DNA of 28,300 nucleotides from CAYZXL01 sp964482435 (GTDB lineage Bacteria > Auribacterota > JABMQX01): the NCBI GenBank assembly GCA_964482435.1, contig CAYZXL010000063.1, forward strand, positions 1 through 28,300. Reading direction: 5' to 3'. Positions 7,256 through 15,348 of the stretch are shown here, one piece after another; position 1 is the first letter of the stretch, and the number at the start of each line of letters is the position of its first letter. The notes below the pieces were generated by a model, which was not told the origin of the DNA, did no database searches, and saw only the letters and a program-made list of their open reading frames with translations. Made by a program: the position numbers and the translations under genes.

Positions 7256-9025
7256 ATGAACGTTTCTCGACAGATTCCCACTTACAGGGTTTTTGTGTCG
7301 CTCATACTTTCTGTAGGCGCAGTTGCCTGGACGCAGGCCGCGTGTCTGCGCTTTGACGGGCTTGATGACCACATCTATTTCGGCGACGTGTTGGACTTGA
7401 GCGGCCCCTTCACTCTCGAAGCGTGGGTGCTGCTCGAACCGGGCGCGACGGGGCGTCCGCCAACCTGGGACGACGACATCATCGCCAAAGTCGGGGGAGT
7501 TACTGGCAATTACGGATACGAACTGGCCTACGACATTGACTCAAGCCCTGACGTTTTAGCATGCAACTTCAATACGGCCGGGGGAGGCTGGCCGCAGTAC
7601 CAGGCGACGGGAACCGTCAAGAGCATTCACGGGCTGTGGACGCACCTGGCGGCGACGTACGATGGCGATACGCTGGCCGTTTACAGAAACGGAGTGCAGG
7701 TCGGGGCAAAGACGGTCGGTTCCCAGGTGATTGCCGACACCGCCTCGCCGCTGCTTATCGGAACCAACGCCAACAACATGAACTACTGGCAGGGATGGAT
7801 TGACGAAGTGCGCATATGGAATCTGGCGCGACAGGAAGCCGAGCTTCGATCCACCATGTACCGGCCTCCCCAGGGGACGGAGCCAGGCCTTATAGGATAC
7901 TGGAATTTTGAGACCGGCTATAGCGGCGATACGGCTTACGACGTGACCAACGGCGGACATGACGGCACTTTGCGGAACGGGGTCGAATGGTCTTCGCTGA
8001 ATGCGCCGCGTGCGGACATCTGGGGAGTGAAATCGCAAGGACCTGGGCTTCTCCCTGGGTCGCAACCGCCGGCTACGCTATTCCGCTTCAAGGCGGACGG
8101 ATCGGAGTTTGCGGTTGTTGCCCCGATCACCGTGGGCGGCGAAGAAATAGACGTGGATGCCCTGGCTTTGTCTCCGGAGGGGACGCTTTTCGGGTTTCAG
8201 CTCGATGCCGCCGGGGCGCGACTGGTTACTATTGACCTTGCTAGCGCCGTCGCTACGCCGACAGGGTCGCTCCTCGATGGACGAGATATCCGCGGCGGTG
8301 GCTTCACGATCTCCGGGAGACTCTTCGTCCTCGATGCGGCAACCGATGAGGTCCTGGAGATAGACCCCGCGACGGGGGAGGTTTTGGGTCAGGGAATGAG
8401 GCTAAGTCTCAATGGTTCGCCGTTCGGTCTGCCGGACTATTGCGACCTCGTCCAATCGCACGACGCATCATTTGTTATGGGTACGGAGAACAGGCTGTTC
8501 TCGCTGGACGTCAGAAGCGGGGACATGGAGCTTCTATCGCTGGACCCGAATTCGGGCCCCGACGGCGTGACCGTCGGAATAGATGGACTGGCTTTTTCCC
8601 CCATCGCTGAAGATGTGCAGTCGGTCTTTATCTACGACATAAGCCTGGAAGATGACATCTACGTTTACGACCGAACGTCGGGCTATTCCCGCACGCATCT
8701 TCACCGAAACATCATTTCTTCCTATAACGCCGGGCGCGGAGACGTCGCTTCGTTGCCGGCCGGCCGAAGCGAAATCCGTGCTTGGACTTTCCAGGAAGCC
8801 GGCTTGGTGCTTGAGACTATTTGCCGACGAGGAATATACGCCTGGGTCGAGATGACCGAAGACCTCATCGCCGGCGCCTGGCAAATCTTGCCGAATTCAG
8901 TCACCCTCATCGCCGAAATTGAGACTGTGTACGGTTTCCCCAAAACGTGGTTGGCACTCCCGGGAACAACAAGAACCGGCTTCTTCCGTATCGGCAGTTT
9001 GACGGTAAATCCGTCGGGCGACTGA
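7256..9025 (+). CDS. Secreted LamG-domain protein with beta-propeller-like repeats
   Basis: 589 residues. A signal peptide (FVSLILSVGAVAWTQAA, cleavage near 29) is followed by a concanavalin/LamG jelly roll at about 30-225, with typical blocks LRFDGLDDHIYFGD, FTLEAWV, WTHLAATYDGDTLAVYRNG, GWIDEVRIWN and GYWNFETG. Residues about 270-500 look like irregular propeller repeats (LVTIDLAS, LFVLDAATDEVLEIDPATGEVL, LFSLDVRSG, VFIYDIS). The end resembles the C-terminal domain with a W...LP...TGFFRI pattern common in Verrucomicrobia/Planctomycetes exported proteins. AGGGAGGA at 7243-7250 fixes the start at 7256. A weak promoter (TTGCGA 7163, TAAGCT 7186, 17-nt spacer) precedes it. Probably a cell-surface carbohydrate-binding or adhesive protein. 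Confidence 0.85.
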   Translation: MNVSRQIPTYRVFVSLILSVGAVAWTQAACLRFDGLDDHIYFGDVLDLSGPFTLEAWVLLEPGATGRPPTWDDDIIAKVGGVTGNYGYELAYDIDSSPDVLACNFNTAGGGWPQYQATGTVKSIHGLWTHLAATYDGDTLAVYRNGVQVGAKTVGSQVIADTASPLLIGTNANNMNYWQGWIDEVRIWNLARQEAELRSTMYRPPQGTEPGLIGYWNFETGYSGDTAYDVTNGGHDGTLRNGVEWSSLNAPRADIWGVKSQGPGLLPGSQPPATLFRFKADGSEFAVVAPITVGGEEIDVDALALSPEGTLFGFQLDAAGARLVTIDLASAVATPTGSLLDGRDIRGGGFTISGRLFVLDAATDEVLEIDPATGEVLGQGMRLSLNGSPFGLPDYCDLVQSHDASFVMGTENRLFSLDVRSGDMELLSLDPNSGPDGVTVGIDGLAFSPIAEDVQSVFIYDISLEDDIYVYDRTSGYSRTHLHRNIISSYNAGRGDVASLPAGRSEIRAWTFQEAGLVLETICRRGIYAWVEMTEDLIAGAWQILPNSVTLIAEIETVYGFPKTWLALPGTTRTGFFRIGSLTVNPSGD

Positions 9026-9078
9026 ATCCGACGGAGCACAGGACTCCGCCCACAAGCGAAGATGGGTAAAGGTGCGAC

Positions 9079-9657
9079 ATGGTAACAATCCGACGAGCGA
9101 TGCTTTCCGATCTTCCTGCCATCACCGAAATCTACAACGAGGCAATTCTGACGACGACGGCGACATTCGACACTCAGCCGAAGACGGATGAGGAGCAGCT
9201 CGCCTGGTTCAATGCGCACGACGACAGGCATCCGATTTTCGTCGCGGAGCTTGATGGAAAAGTCGTAGGGTGGACGTGCTTGAGCAAGTGGTCGGACCGC
9301 TGCGCCTACGCAGACACTGCTGAAGTCTCGACGTACGTGAAGGAGGAGTTTCGGGGAAAGGGCATCGGACGGAAACTGAAAGAAGCGACCGACGCTGCGG
9401 CGCGGCGCCTTGGATTACACACGGTTGTGGTGCGGATCGCCCAGGACAACCCGGCCAGCATCCACCTGAACGAGGAATTTGGCTTCCGGCACGTCGGCGT
9501 AATGAAAGAGGTCGGATACAAGTCTGGCCGCTGGCTCGATGTCCACCTGATGCAGAAAATCTATCGGGAAGACAAGGCGGGTGCTGCGGGGGAGGCTGGT
9601 CATTCTGCCGAGCGGGTTCGCGGGACTGCGCCCCGTGCCGAGCAGGAAAAAGTCTGA
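9079..9657 (+). CDS. GNAT acetyltransferase, phosphinothricin N-acetyltransferase-like
   Basis: 192-residue GNAT protein of the Pat/Bar/MddA branch, which N-acetylates small amines such as phosphinothricin or methionine sulfone/sulfoximine using acetyl-CoA. It shows IRRAMLSDLPAITEIYNEAI, then TTTATFDTQPKT, the acetyl-CoA loop FRGKGIGRKL and NPASIHLNEEFGFRHVGVMKEVGYKSGRWLDV, which are diagnostic for the group. The last 25-30 residues do not look like the family and may be read-through into the following repeat-rich spacer. The preceding SD is weak. True substrate is uncertain. Confidence 0.9.
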   Translation: MVTIRRAMLSDLPAITEIYNEAILTTTATFDTQPKTDEEQLAWFNAHDDRHPIFVAELDGKVVGWTCLSKWSDRCAYADTAEVSTYVKEEFRGKGIGRKLKEATDAAARRLGLHTVVVRIAQDNPASIHLNEEFGFRHVGVMKEVGYKSGRWLDVHLMQKIYREDKAGAAGEAGHSAERVRGTAPRAEQEKV

Positions 9658-9729
9658 TGCCTGGCCCGGCGGCGCGGGTCTCCCCGGCGGTTTGGCACAC
9701 GAATTCAGAAATGGGACGCCGAGTCCCCG

Positions 9730-9747
9730 CCCCGCCTTCGGGCGGGG
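9730..9747. repeat. GC-rich palindrome, copy 2
   Basis: CCCCGCC-TTCG-GGCGGGG with 7-bp perfect arms; exact reverse complement of the palindrome at 4228-4245. It lies just before the ACAGGAT inverted-repeat unit in a gene-free stretch. Confidence 0.6.
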
Positions 9748-9768
9748 GGCCAAAGGCGAGGATGCTCT

Positions 9769-9930
9769 CGACAGGATTTACAGGATGGACGGGATTTGAA
9801 AGGGAAGGCAGGAAGCCAGGGGCGATGCGGCGCCCCGCCCGGATAGTGTGCTGCCAAGACCGAAACTCGCAAAGCCGAAAAGCCGACAAACAGGATTCAC
9901 AGAATCCTGTGTATCCTGTTCATCCTGTCG
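9769..9930. repeat. Inverted-repeat unit with ACAGGAT arms
   Basis: Two 28-nt arms in opposite orientation (9769-9796 and 9903-9930) match at 23 of 28 positions. Each arm is three copies of a heptamer ACAGGAT (one as ACGGGAT) at 9-nt spacing. A second perfect palindrome with 8-bp arms overlaps the right arm (9891-9909). The 106 nt between the arms holds no gene. A single partial copy of the arm (ACAGGAT at 9-nt spacing with variation) recurs at about 27648-27668. The gene-free stretch 9658-10005 contains only this unit, the GC palindrome and the leader of the MFS gene. It resembles a MITE-like or mobile repeat. Confidence 0.75.
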
Positions 9931-10005
9931 GTGGAAAAAACCTGGTCGAGTTTATGAGTAGGGGCAAGGAGGCCTGGCTTTCGTCTTCTGGAAGGAGACA
10001 CCCGA

Positions 10006-11268
10006 ATGGAATCGTCGTTTAACCTTCGACCTGCCCGCTTTCACTACGGCTGGATTGTGCTCGCCGCCGCGACGCTTGTTGTTTTCGGGTCGTTAGGACT
10101 GGCGCGTTTTGGATATACGGTTGTTTTGCCGACGATGCAGGTCGGGCTTAAGATGGACAATACGCAGGCGGGAGTCCTGGCGACGGCAAATCTCGTCGGC
10201 TACCTCGCGCTCTCTCTCATAGGTGGGGCGCTTGCGGCACGCTTCGGACCTCGGGCGGTGATTCCGGCGGGACTCACTATTGCTGCCGTCGGGATGGCAC
10301 TCACTGGCCTGGCCGGAGGATTTACGTCCGCCGCGTTCTGGCGAGCGCTCACGGGCCTGGGAAGCGGGGCCAGTAACGTGCCCGTAATGGGGCTACTGGC
10401 GGCGTGGTTTGCGCCGCGTCGGAGGGGTTTGGCTTCGGGGATCGCCGTGGCAGGTTCCTCGTTAGGGCTTATCTTCGTGGGGCTGCTTGTTCCTCACGTC
10501 CTTTCTGCGTACGGCGAGAACGGCTGGCGTGCATGCTGGTTCATTTACGGCGCTGTAGGGTTAATGGTGGCGGCTGGCGGACTCGTTTTCCTGCGAAATC
10601 AACCTTCCCAACTGGGACTGAAACCTTTAGGCGCGGACCCGGAAGCTCCGACGACAGTTAACCCGCGGCCGGGCGGGCTTCAGTGGGGGAGTGTGTATCG
10701 CTCGGCTGTTGTGTGGCACGTCGGGCTGGTGTACGTAGCGTTCGGCTTCTCTTACATCATCTACATGACCTACTTCACCAAACGCCTCGTCGCTGAAGGC
10801 GGGTACAGTCAGCTCGCTGCCGGAAAGCTGTTCATGACCATGGGCTGGGTCAGCCTTCTTTGCGGGCTGATCTGGGGAACGGTGTCAGACATCATCGGGC
10901 GGAAGGGCGCCTTGATGATTGTTTACGTCATCCACGCGGTCTCTTTCGGCATGTTCGCGTTATGGCCTTCGCCGACCGGGTTTACACTCTCGGCAATTCT
11001 CTTCGGTCTATCAGCATGGAGCATTCCGGCAATCATGGCCGCCACTTGCGGAGATTTGCTTGGCCCGAGATTGGCGCCGGCAGGCCTGGGCTTCATAACC
11101 CTCTTCTTCGGCATCGGGCAGGCCGTTGGCCCGAGCGTCGCCGGTTCAATGGCAGACAAGGCCAAATCTCTTTCGCCACCGCTGCTGCTCGCGGCGGGCG
11201 TGGCTTTTCTCGGCGCCGTCGGGGCGTCGCTCCTTCGCCGGACGGCTCCGTTGGGACACGCGGGATAG
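10006..11268 (+). CDS. MFS transporter (YbfB-like)
   Basis: 420-residue major facilitator with 12 predicted membrane helices. It shows the N-terminal FHYGWIVLAAATLVVFGSLGLARFGY typical of the YbfB/UPF0226-like group, the loop after helix 2 (GALAARFGPRAVIPAG) and, after helix 8, WGTVSDIIGRKGAL, the second-half copy of the MFS motif. It is an inner-membrane transporter, and the substrate cannot be told. GAAGGAG lies a suitable distance before the ATG. It stands alone: upstream is the repeat-rich spacer and downstream a 312-nt gene-free stretch. Confidence 0.92.
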   Translation: MESSFNLRPARFHYGWIVLAAATLVVFGSLGLARFGYTVVLPTMQVGLKMDNTQAGVLATANLVGYLALSLIGGALAARFGPRAVIPAGLTIAAVGMALTGLAGGFTSAAFWRALTGLGSGASNVPVMGLLAAWFAPRRRGLASGIAVAGSSLGLIFVGLLVPHVLSAYGENGWRACWFIYGAVGLMVAAGGLVFLRNQPSQLGLKPLGADPEAPTTVNPRPGGLQWGSVYRSAVVWHVGLVYVAFGFSYIIYMTYFTKRLVAEGGYSQLAAGKLFMTMGWVSLLCGLIWGTVSDIIGRKGALMIVYVIHAVSFGMFALWPSPTGFTLSAILFGLSAWSIPAIMAATCGDLLGPRLAPAGLGFITLFFGIGQAVGPSVAGSMADKAKSLSPPLLLAAGVAFLGAVGASLLRRTAPLGHAG

Positions 11269-11310
11269 AGCGAGCGCCAGTGACAAGAACAGCGATCGAA
11301 AGAGATTAAA

Positions 11311-11327
11311 AACTGCTTGAAGCAGTT
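11311..11327. terminator. Palindrome after the MFS gene, possible terminator
   Basis: AACTGCTT-G-AAGCAGTT, 8-bp perfect arms, 42 nt after the MFS stop codon. A T-rich run (about 11338-11349) follows but begins some 10 nt after the stem, so it is not a canonical intrinsic terminator. The surrounding stretch 11269-11580 holds no gene that I can support. Confidence 0.35.
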
Positions 11328-11472
11328 AGCGCAGTGCTTTTGCTTTTTTGAGTTGGTTAAACACCTGGACGCCATCGAGGTGCAGTCCCTCTGTCAGGAG
11401 AACCTCGCCGATCCCTCGCCCGCCAAGGACGGGGTGCCACAACTAAACGGCCACACCCCAAGCGGATGTTTT

Positions 11473-11500
11473 TTGCTATCCTCTCCAGAAGGTGTAAAAT
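11473..11500 (+). promoter_or_regulatory. Possible promoter before the nucleotidyltransferase partner gene
   Basis: TTGCTA (11473-11478), a 16-nt spacer and TAAAAT (11495-11500) in a locally AT-rich patch, about 80 nt before the small gene at 11581. Match to consensus is moderate. Confidence 0.35.
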
Positions 11501-11580
11501 ATAAGTGGAGTGGATGGCCAGGAGCCAACCCAGTCTGACGTGCAAGACCGAGCACCTTGCGGAAACCGGAACGTATGACT

Positions 11581-11787
11581 ATGCCTGATTTCCCGAAAGT
11601 GGACAGAACGGCTTTTACGGTCGCACCGCTCACGGAACCGTCGGGAGACAAGGAGTTCTGGTTATCCCGATCGCCCTACGAACGCCTTCAAGGCGTCGAA
11701 CTCTTGCGGCAAATGAACTATGGCCACCGTGAATCTACCGCCCGACTTCAAAGAGTTCTTGAGGTTGCTCAACGCTCATCAGGTTGA
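11581..11787 (+). CDS. Small conserved partner of a nucleotidyltransferase
   Basis: 68-residue protein. Its pattern (PDFPKVDRTAFTV, SLTEPS-like APLTEPSGDKEFW, PYERLQGVELLRQMNYG, ARLQRVLEV) is one I associate with small proteins encoded just before stand-alone nucleotidyltransferases of the AbiEii/DUF6036 kind. The order and the overlap with the next frame (start at 11720, inside this gene) suggest a toxin-antitoxin-like pair. Since the partner is truncated, this gene is probably a relic kept by chance. The family assignment rests on recall and needs a profile search. Confidence 0.65.
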   Translation: MPDFPKVDRTAFTVAPLTEPSGDKEFWLSRSPYERLQGVELLRQMNYGHRESTARLQRVLEVAQRSSG

Positions 11788-11893
11788 GTATCTCCTCATC
11801 GGCGGTTCGCGCGGATCAGCAAAGTTTCCGTTGTCGTTGCGGCAAGGAAGCAGTACAATATTAGTGCCGTGTGTGTTCAGCGGCCCGGCGTAA
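11720..11893 (+). pseudogene. Truncated nucleotidyltransferase
   Basis: A 57-codon frame in a different phase, starting inside the previous gene. It begins like a nucleotidyltransferase (NLPPDFKEFLRLLNAHQVEYLLIGG), then departs right after the GG of the active-site loop and runs through unrelated sequence to a stop at 11891. The Asp-x-Asp motif and everything downstream are absent. It is the 5' end (about 30 codons) of a DUF6036/AbiEii-like gene, probably cut by a deletion at about 11808. Confidence 0.75.
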
Positions 11894-11940
11894 AAAGGCG
11901 CCCACGCATGGTTCGCAGGAGCCGTAGAGAGGTTTTTATC

Positions 11941-12354
11941 ATGGGTGTATTCAGCGTTCAGGTGAAGCTGCGCAATTGGCAGAACAGGTTCCTGCCGGAG
12001 GAGAAACGGGGGGAAGACGCGCAGTGTGAAGCCCTCGTGGACTCAGGCGCCACCGAGCTCGCACTGCCGGGGGAAATCATAGAGCGATTGAAGCTGGAGC
12101 AGTTGGGGGCAGTTCACGTTTACACCGCTGACGGCGGCGAGCACGAGTACCGCGTCTTCGGAATCGTGGAAATTGAGGTGCAGGGGAGGACTTCCCAGGT
12201 CCGCGCTATTGAGCTACCGCACGGGGCGAAACCGCTGCTTGGTGCCTTGCCTCTCGAAGAAATGGACTGGCACATCTCTCCCCAGGAGAAGAAGCTTGTC
12301 CCCAACCCGCGTTCACCGGACAAGCCGCTCTTGCCTTTATGTGGAGGAAGGTAA
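11941..12354 (+). CDS. Retropepsin-like aspartyl protease family protein, copy 1
   Basis: 137 residues from 11941. CEALVDSGATELALP carries the D-S/T-G-A-T active-site triad of single-domain (dimeric) retropepsin-like proteases, and YTADGGEHEYRVFG may be the flap. LLGALPLEEMDWHISP followed by a short tail agrees with the bacterial clan AA (DUF1758/gag-asp-like) proteins. There is no signal peptide. GAGAGG about 8 nt upstream fixes this start over the in-frame 11869. Proteolytic activity is unproven for most bacterial members. A second, divergent copy is at 20525; both sit among toxin-antitoxin-like genes. Confidence 0.85.
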   Translation: MGVFSVQVKLRNWQNRFLPEEKRGEDAQCEALVDSGATELALPGEIIERLKLEQLGAVHVYTADGGEHEYRVFGIVEIEVQGRTSQVRAIELPHGAKPLLGALPLEEMDWHISPQEKKLVPNPRSPDKPLLPLCGGR

Positions 12355-12427
12355 GGGACTGGGGGCTCCGAAACCCGGGCGACAACAAGCCACAGCCACC
12401 CGCTTCTCGCTGAGGAGGTGTCGTGCT

Positions 12428-12869
12428 ATGAATCATCTGGTAACGGACACACTGGGCAGAGAATACTACTGGGTGGAATATTTTTCCGGATGCCTGTCAG
12501 TGCTGCCGTGGGGGGGACGCCCAGTTTGACTGCGGCATCTTCGTCCATCCTTCGGCCCGGGAGGACGAGGTGGAGAGGTGCATTTGGGAGCTTGTCCGCA
12601 AAAACTGCTCCTGGATTATCACGTTCGGGGCGAGGGCACAGCATTGGCACGACCGAGCGGACCAGATTAGCGTAGACACCGGCAGGCAGGAAAAAGTAGG
12701 CGATGGAAATCCCATGACGGCATGGTTCGATGAGGTGGCGACCGTGGACGAAATGGAAGTGGCGGAGACGTATCTGGGGTTCCATACGTTCTTGTTCGTG
12801 TTCCTGGGTTTCGGGGAAGCGGTCCACAAAGAGGTCGAGGTGCTCAGGAAGAAATTCGCGGTCGCCTAA
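12428..12869 (+). pseudogene. Small uncharacterised protein gene, frameshifted in a G7 run
   Basis: AGGAGGT lies 8 nt before the ATG at 12428, and the frame reads MNHLVTDTLGREYYWVEYF and on to SVLPWGG, then stops at 12526. Skipping one G of the seven at 12510-12516 continues it as PWGDAQFDCGIFVHPSARED and to FAVA at 12869, giving about 147 residues without further stops. The second part (CSWIITFGARAQHWHDRAD, MTAWFDE, FLFVFLGF) looks like a real globular protein, but I do not recognise a named family. The defect may be a true mutation, a slippage-controlled switch or a sequencing error. The stop codon overlaps a GCCTAAC box. Confidence 0.75.
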
Positions 12870-12905
12870 CGCCCAAGACCCCAGCTGGGTTCCCGACGAA
12901 GGCTC

Positions 12906-14249
12906 TCAAAAGAAGCGTTTTTCCTTTCGAGTCAAAAGGTAGAGGAAGAAGGGGCAGCCGAGGAGGGCGGTAATTACGCCGATGGGGACCATCTCGTCGA
13001 GGAAAACCCTCGCCGCCGTGTCGGCGAGAATCAAGAGCAATCCGCCGCCGAAAAGGCACGCCGGTATCAATACCCGATGGTCCGGCCCGACAAGGAGACG
13101 CATCAGGTGGGGTATCATTAGCCCGACAAACCCGATTACCCCGACCGCCGCGACACAGGCCGCCGCCATCACCGTCGAGAGGACGAGAAGGAGTAGCTTG
13201 ACTCGTTCGACGTGGACACCAAGATGCTGTGCGGTCTCTTCGCCAAGCAGAAGGACGTTTAAGTCTCTTGAGAAGACAACGCTGACACATACGCCGAGAA
13301 GGACGTACGGAAAGACCATCCCGACTTTCCCCCATCCTTTTCCGTTGAAGCTCCCCATCAACCGGAAGATGATTCCCTCGTAATCGTACGGCTTCCGCCA
13401 GAAAAGGATGAACCACGCGAGGGATAGAGCGAGAGTCCCCAGGGCGATCCCCGAAAGAAGAAGAGTCGGAAGATGGATTTTCCCTCCTCGTCGTGAGAGG
13501 AGATAGACCACGAACGTTACTCCCAATCCCCCGAAGAACGCCAGCCACGCCTCCGGCTGGTCGCTGAGAAAGCTGAAAACTGCGCCGACGCATGGCAAGG
13601 CGATGCTCGCGCGCTCATACGGTTCGCGCCAGGACACCAGAAACCAGGCCGAGAGCGCGGCGGTGCCCAGAGCGGCGCCTGCTGCAAGAAGGGCTGGCAG
13701 TTGGATGTCTCGCCCTCTGGCTGAGAGCAGGTAGGCCAGGAGGACTATGCTTAGCCCCCCCACAAACAGCCACCAGGCGGCCCAATTGTCGGCCATCAGC
13801 AACGACAGTGTGCTCGTAGCGTCCTGCCCGAACCTGAGACTGATGTCGAAAGCGAAAGCGATTGTCGCCCCGAGCGCCGCTCCCGACGATACGCCCACAA
13901 TGTATGGACAAGCCATTGGATTCTGAAAGAAGCACTGCATGACAGCCCCAGCGGCGGAAAGGGAGGCGCCAACGAGGACTGCAAGGACCAATCGCGGCGC
14001 CCGAATGTGCCAGATGATGCGGTCCATCGTCTCGTCGGAGGGAGATTGGTCGAGGAGCTTACCGAGAAGCGGAATGTGCCGAAGGACGATCCTGCAAGTC
14101 TCACCGATCCTGCCGAACACCTCTTTCTTCCCGAACTCTTCCGTCTTCTCCCCGACGAGTAGCGAGCCGAAAAAGCAGAGGACCGTCGCCGCAGCAAGAA
14201 AACCGATCCACCACCGGCATCGTCTCCGTCTCTCTATACGATGTTCCAT
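12906..14249 (-). CDS. FecCD/BtuC-family ABC permease with internal duplication
   Basis: 447 residues, about 100 longer than the usual 330-350 of iron-siderophore/cobalamin permeases. Family blocks are present: IRAPRLVLAVLVGASLSAAGAVMQCFFQNPMACPYIVGVSSGAALG-type sequence at 82-127, GVIGFVGLMIPHLMRLLVGPDHR near 370-391, and VPIGVITALLGCPFFLYLL at the end. The extra length comes from a tandem repeat: residues about 157-233 and 234-300 share GG...YLLS-RG...LP-LL...ALGT-ALS-WF...W-R-x-PY at a 76-77 residue offset. The gene starts 12 nt after fmt on the same strand. No ATPase or binding protein is adjacent, so the substrate (heme, siderophore, B12) is unknown. Confidence 0.9.
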   Translation of the reverse strand: MEHRIERRRRCRWWIGFLAAATVLCFFGSLLVGEKTEEFGKKEVFGRIGETCRIVLRHIPLLGKLLDQSPSDETMDRIIWHIRAPRLVLAVLVGASLSAAGAVMQCFFQNPMACPYIVGVSSGAALGATIAFAFDISLRFGQDATSTLSLLMADNWAAWWLFVGGLSIVLLAYLLSARGRDIQLPALLAAGAALGTAALSAWFLVSWREPYERASIALPCVGAVFSFLSDQPEAWLAFFGGLGVTFVVYLLSRRGGKIHLPTLLLSGIALGTLALSLAWFILFWRKPYDYEGIIFRLMGSFNGKGWGKVGMVFPYVLLGVCVSVVFSRDLNVLLLGEETAQHLGVHVERVKLLLLVLSTVMAAACVAAVGVIGFVGLMIPHLMRLLVGPDHRVLIPACLFGGGLLLILADTAARVFLDEMVPIGVITALLGCPFFLYLLTRKEKRFF

Positions 14250-14261
14250 GGGGGTCGCTGC

Positions 14262-15197
14262 CTATCCAAGAATCGCTCCCTCGCCGACGTGATGCCCGCG
14301 CAGGAACTCGGCCATGAGCATCTCCCTTTTCGCTTCGGGCTGCACACTGAGCGGCTCGACAGCCCCTTCGCCAGCCGCCACGATGAATCTATCGCTGGCA
14401 AGAACGACCCGCCCCGGCTCGTCGGCGGTTTCGGGATGGGCTCTTGCGACAAAAATCTTCAGCATCCTGCGCTCGCCCTTTTCCGAAAAGAACGTATAAG
14501 CCCCGGGCCACGGATTCGTCCCTCTGATTCGATTGACAATCTGAGCGGCCGACCAGGACCAGTCTATTTTCCCGTCCTCCTTAGTCAACTTCCTCGCAAG
14601 ACTGGCCTGGCTTTCGTCCTGGGGAATTCTCGGAGCCGTGCCGCTTTCGAGTTGTCGGAGCGCCTTCACGAGGAGCCGCGCACCGACCTCCGCGAGTTTT
14701 TTGGAAAGCGTTCCAGCGGTATCCTCGTCACTAATTGGGACTTTCTCCTGCAAAATGATGTCGCCGGTGTCGAGCTTCTTCGCTAAGTGCTGGATTGTCG
14801 CCCCCGTTTCCTTCTCCCCGTTGATGATTGCCCACTGCACGGGCGCCGCGCCCCGGTACTTCGGCAAAAGAGAAAAATGGACGTTGACGATAGCCAGCTT
14901 CGGTATCTTCAAGAATTCGTCCGATAATATCTCTCCGAAAGCGACCACAACAATCACGTCGGGAGCGAGCAACCGAATTCGCTCGACCCCGTCGGCGCTG
15001 GAGGCTTTCTCGAACTGGCACACGGGGAGGTTCGCTTCGACTGCTGCCTCCTTGACCGGCGACGGCGAAACGTGCAGCGAACGCCCCTTCGGCGCGTCGG
15101 GTCGAGTTACCACCGCAACGACATCGAATTTCTCCCGGACGAGCGCCCGAAGAGAAACAACGGCGCTCTCTGGAGTGCCCAGAAAGACTACTCGCAA
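14262..15197 (-). CDS. fmt: Methionyl-tRNA formyltransferase
   Basis: 311 residues. Formylates Met-tRNA(fMet) with 10-formyl-tetrahydrofolate for translation initiation. It shows RVVFLGTPESAVVSL at the start, NVHFSLLPKYRGAAPVQWAI (formyl-transfer His-x-Ser-Leu-Leu-Pro motif), TGATI and KLDTGDII. The C-terminal OB-like domain includes NRIRGTNPWPGAYT. The start is a TTG at 15197: GGAGGAG lies just upstream, the next residues are the family's normal N-terminus and the length is typical. No ATG is available there, and the in-frame extension back to 15395 has no family likeness. It is grouped with def, its functional partner. Confidence 0.96.
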   Translation of the reverse strand: MRVVFLGTPESAVVSLRALVREKFDVVAVVTRPDAPKGRSLHVSPSPVKEAAVEANLPVCQFEKASSADGVERIRLLAPDVIVVVAFGEILSDEFLKIPKLAIVNVHFSLLPKYRGAAPVQWAIINGEKETGATIQHLAKKLDTGDIILQEKVPISDEDTAGTLSKKLAEVGARLLVKALRQLESGTAPRIPQDESQASLARKLTKEDGKIDWSWSAAQIVNRIRGTNPWPGAYTFFSEKGERRMLKIFVARAHPETADEPGRVVLASDRFIVAAGEGAVEPLSVQPEAKREMLMAEFLRGHHVGEGAILG

Positions 15198-15348
15198 TTT
15201 ACTCCTCCTCGTGAGCAACTTTGCCGCAAGACCAGCAACGATACAGAAACCCAGCAGCGGGAACCGCGCGTTGTCCCATGCGACAGCGGGACAGGTTTCC
15301 AACCCCAGCCCATCACAGCTTTTGTCGCGCAGCTCAGAGCACCGATGT

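Noticed and set aside
9657..10022. Possible gene between the GNAT and MFS genes
   Set aside because: It is made almost entirely of inverted repeats and palindromes and overlaps the MFS start.
12866..12900. GCCTAAC after the frameshifted gene as an attC site
   Set aside because: The first box fits, but no matching GTTRRRY box follows before the FecCD gene ends.
12844..13593. Minus-strand frame overlapping the FecCD gene in another phase
   Set aside because: Arg/Pro/Ser-rich translation typical of a GC-rich shadow frame; the FecCD frame is clearly the real one.
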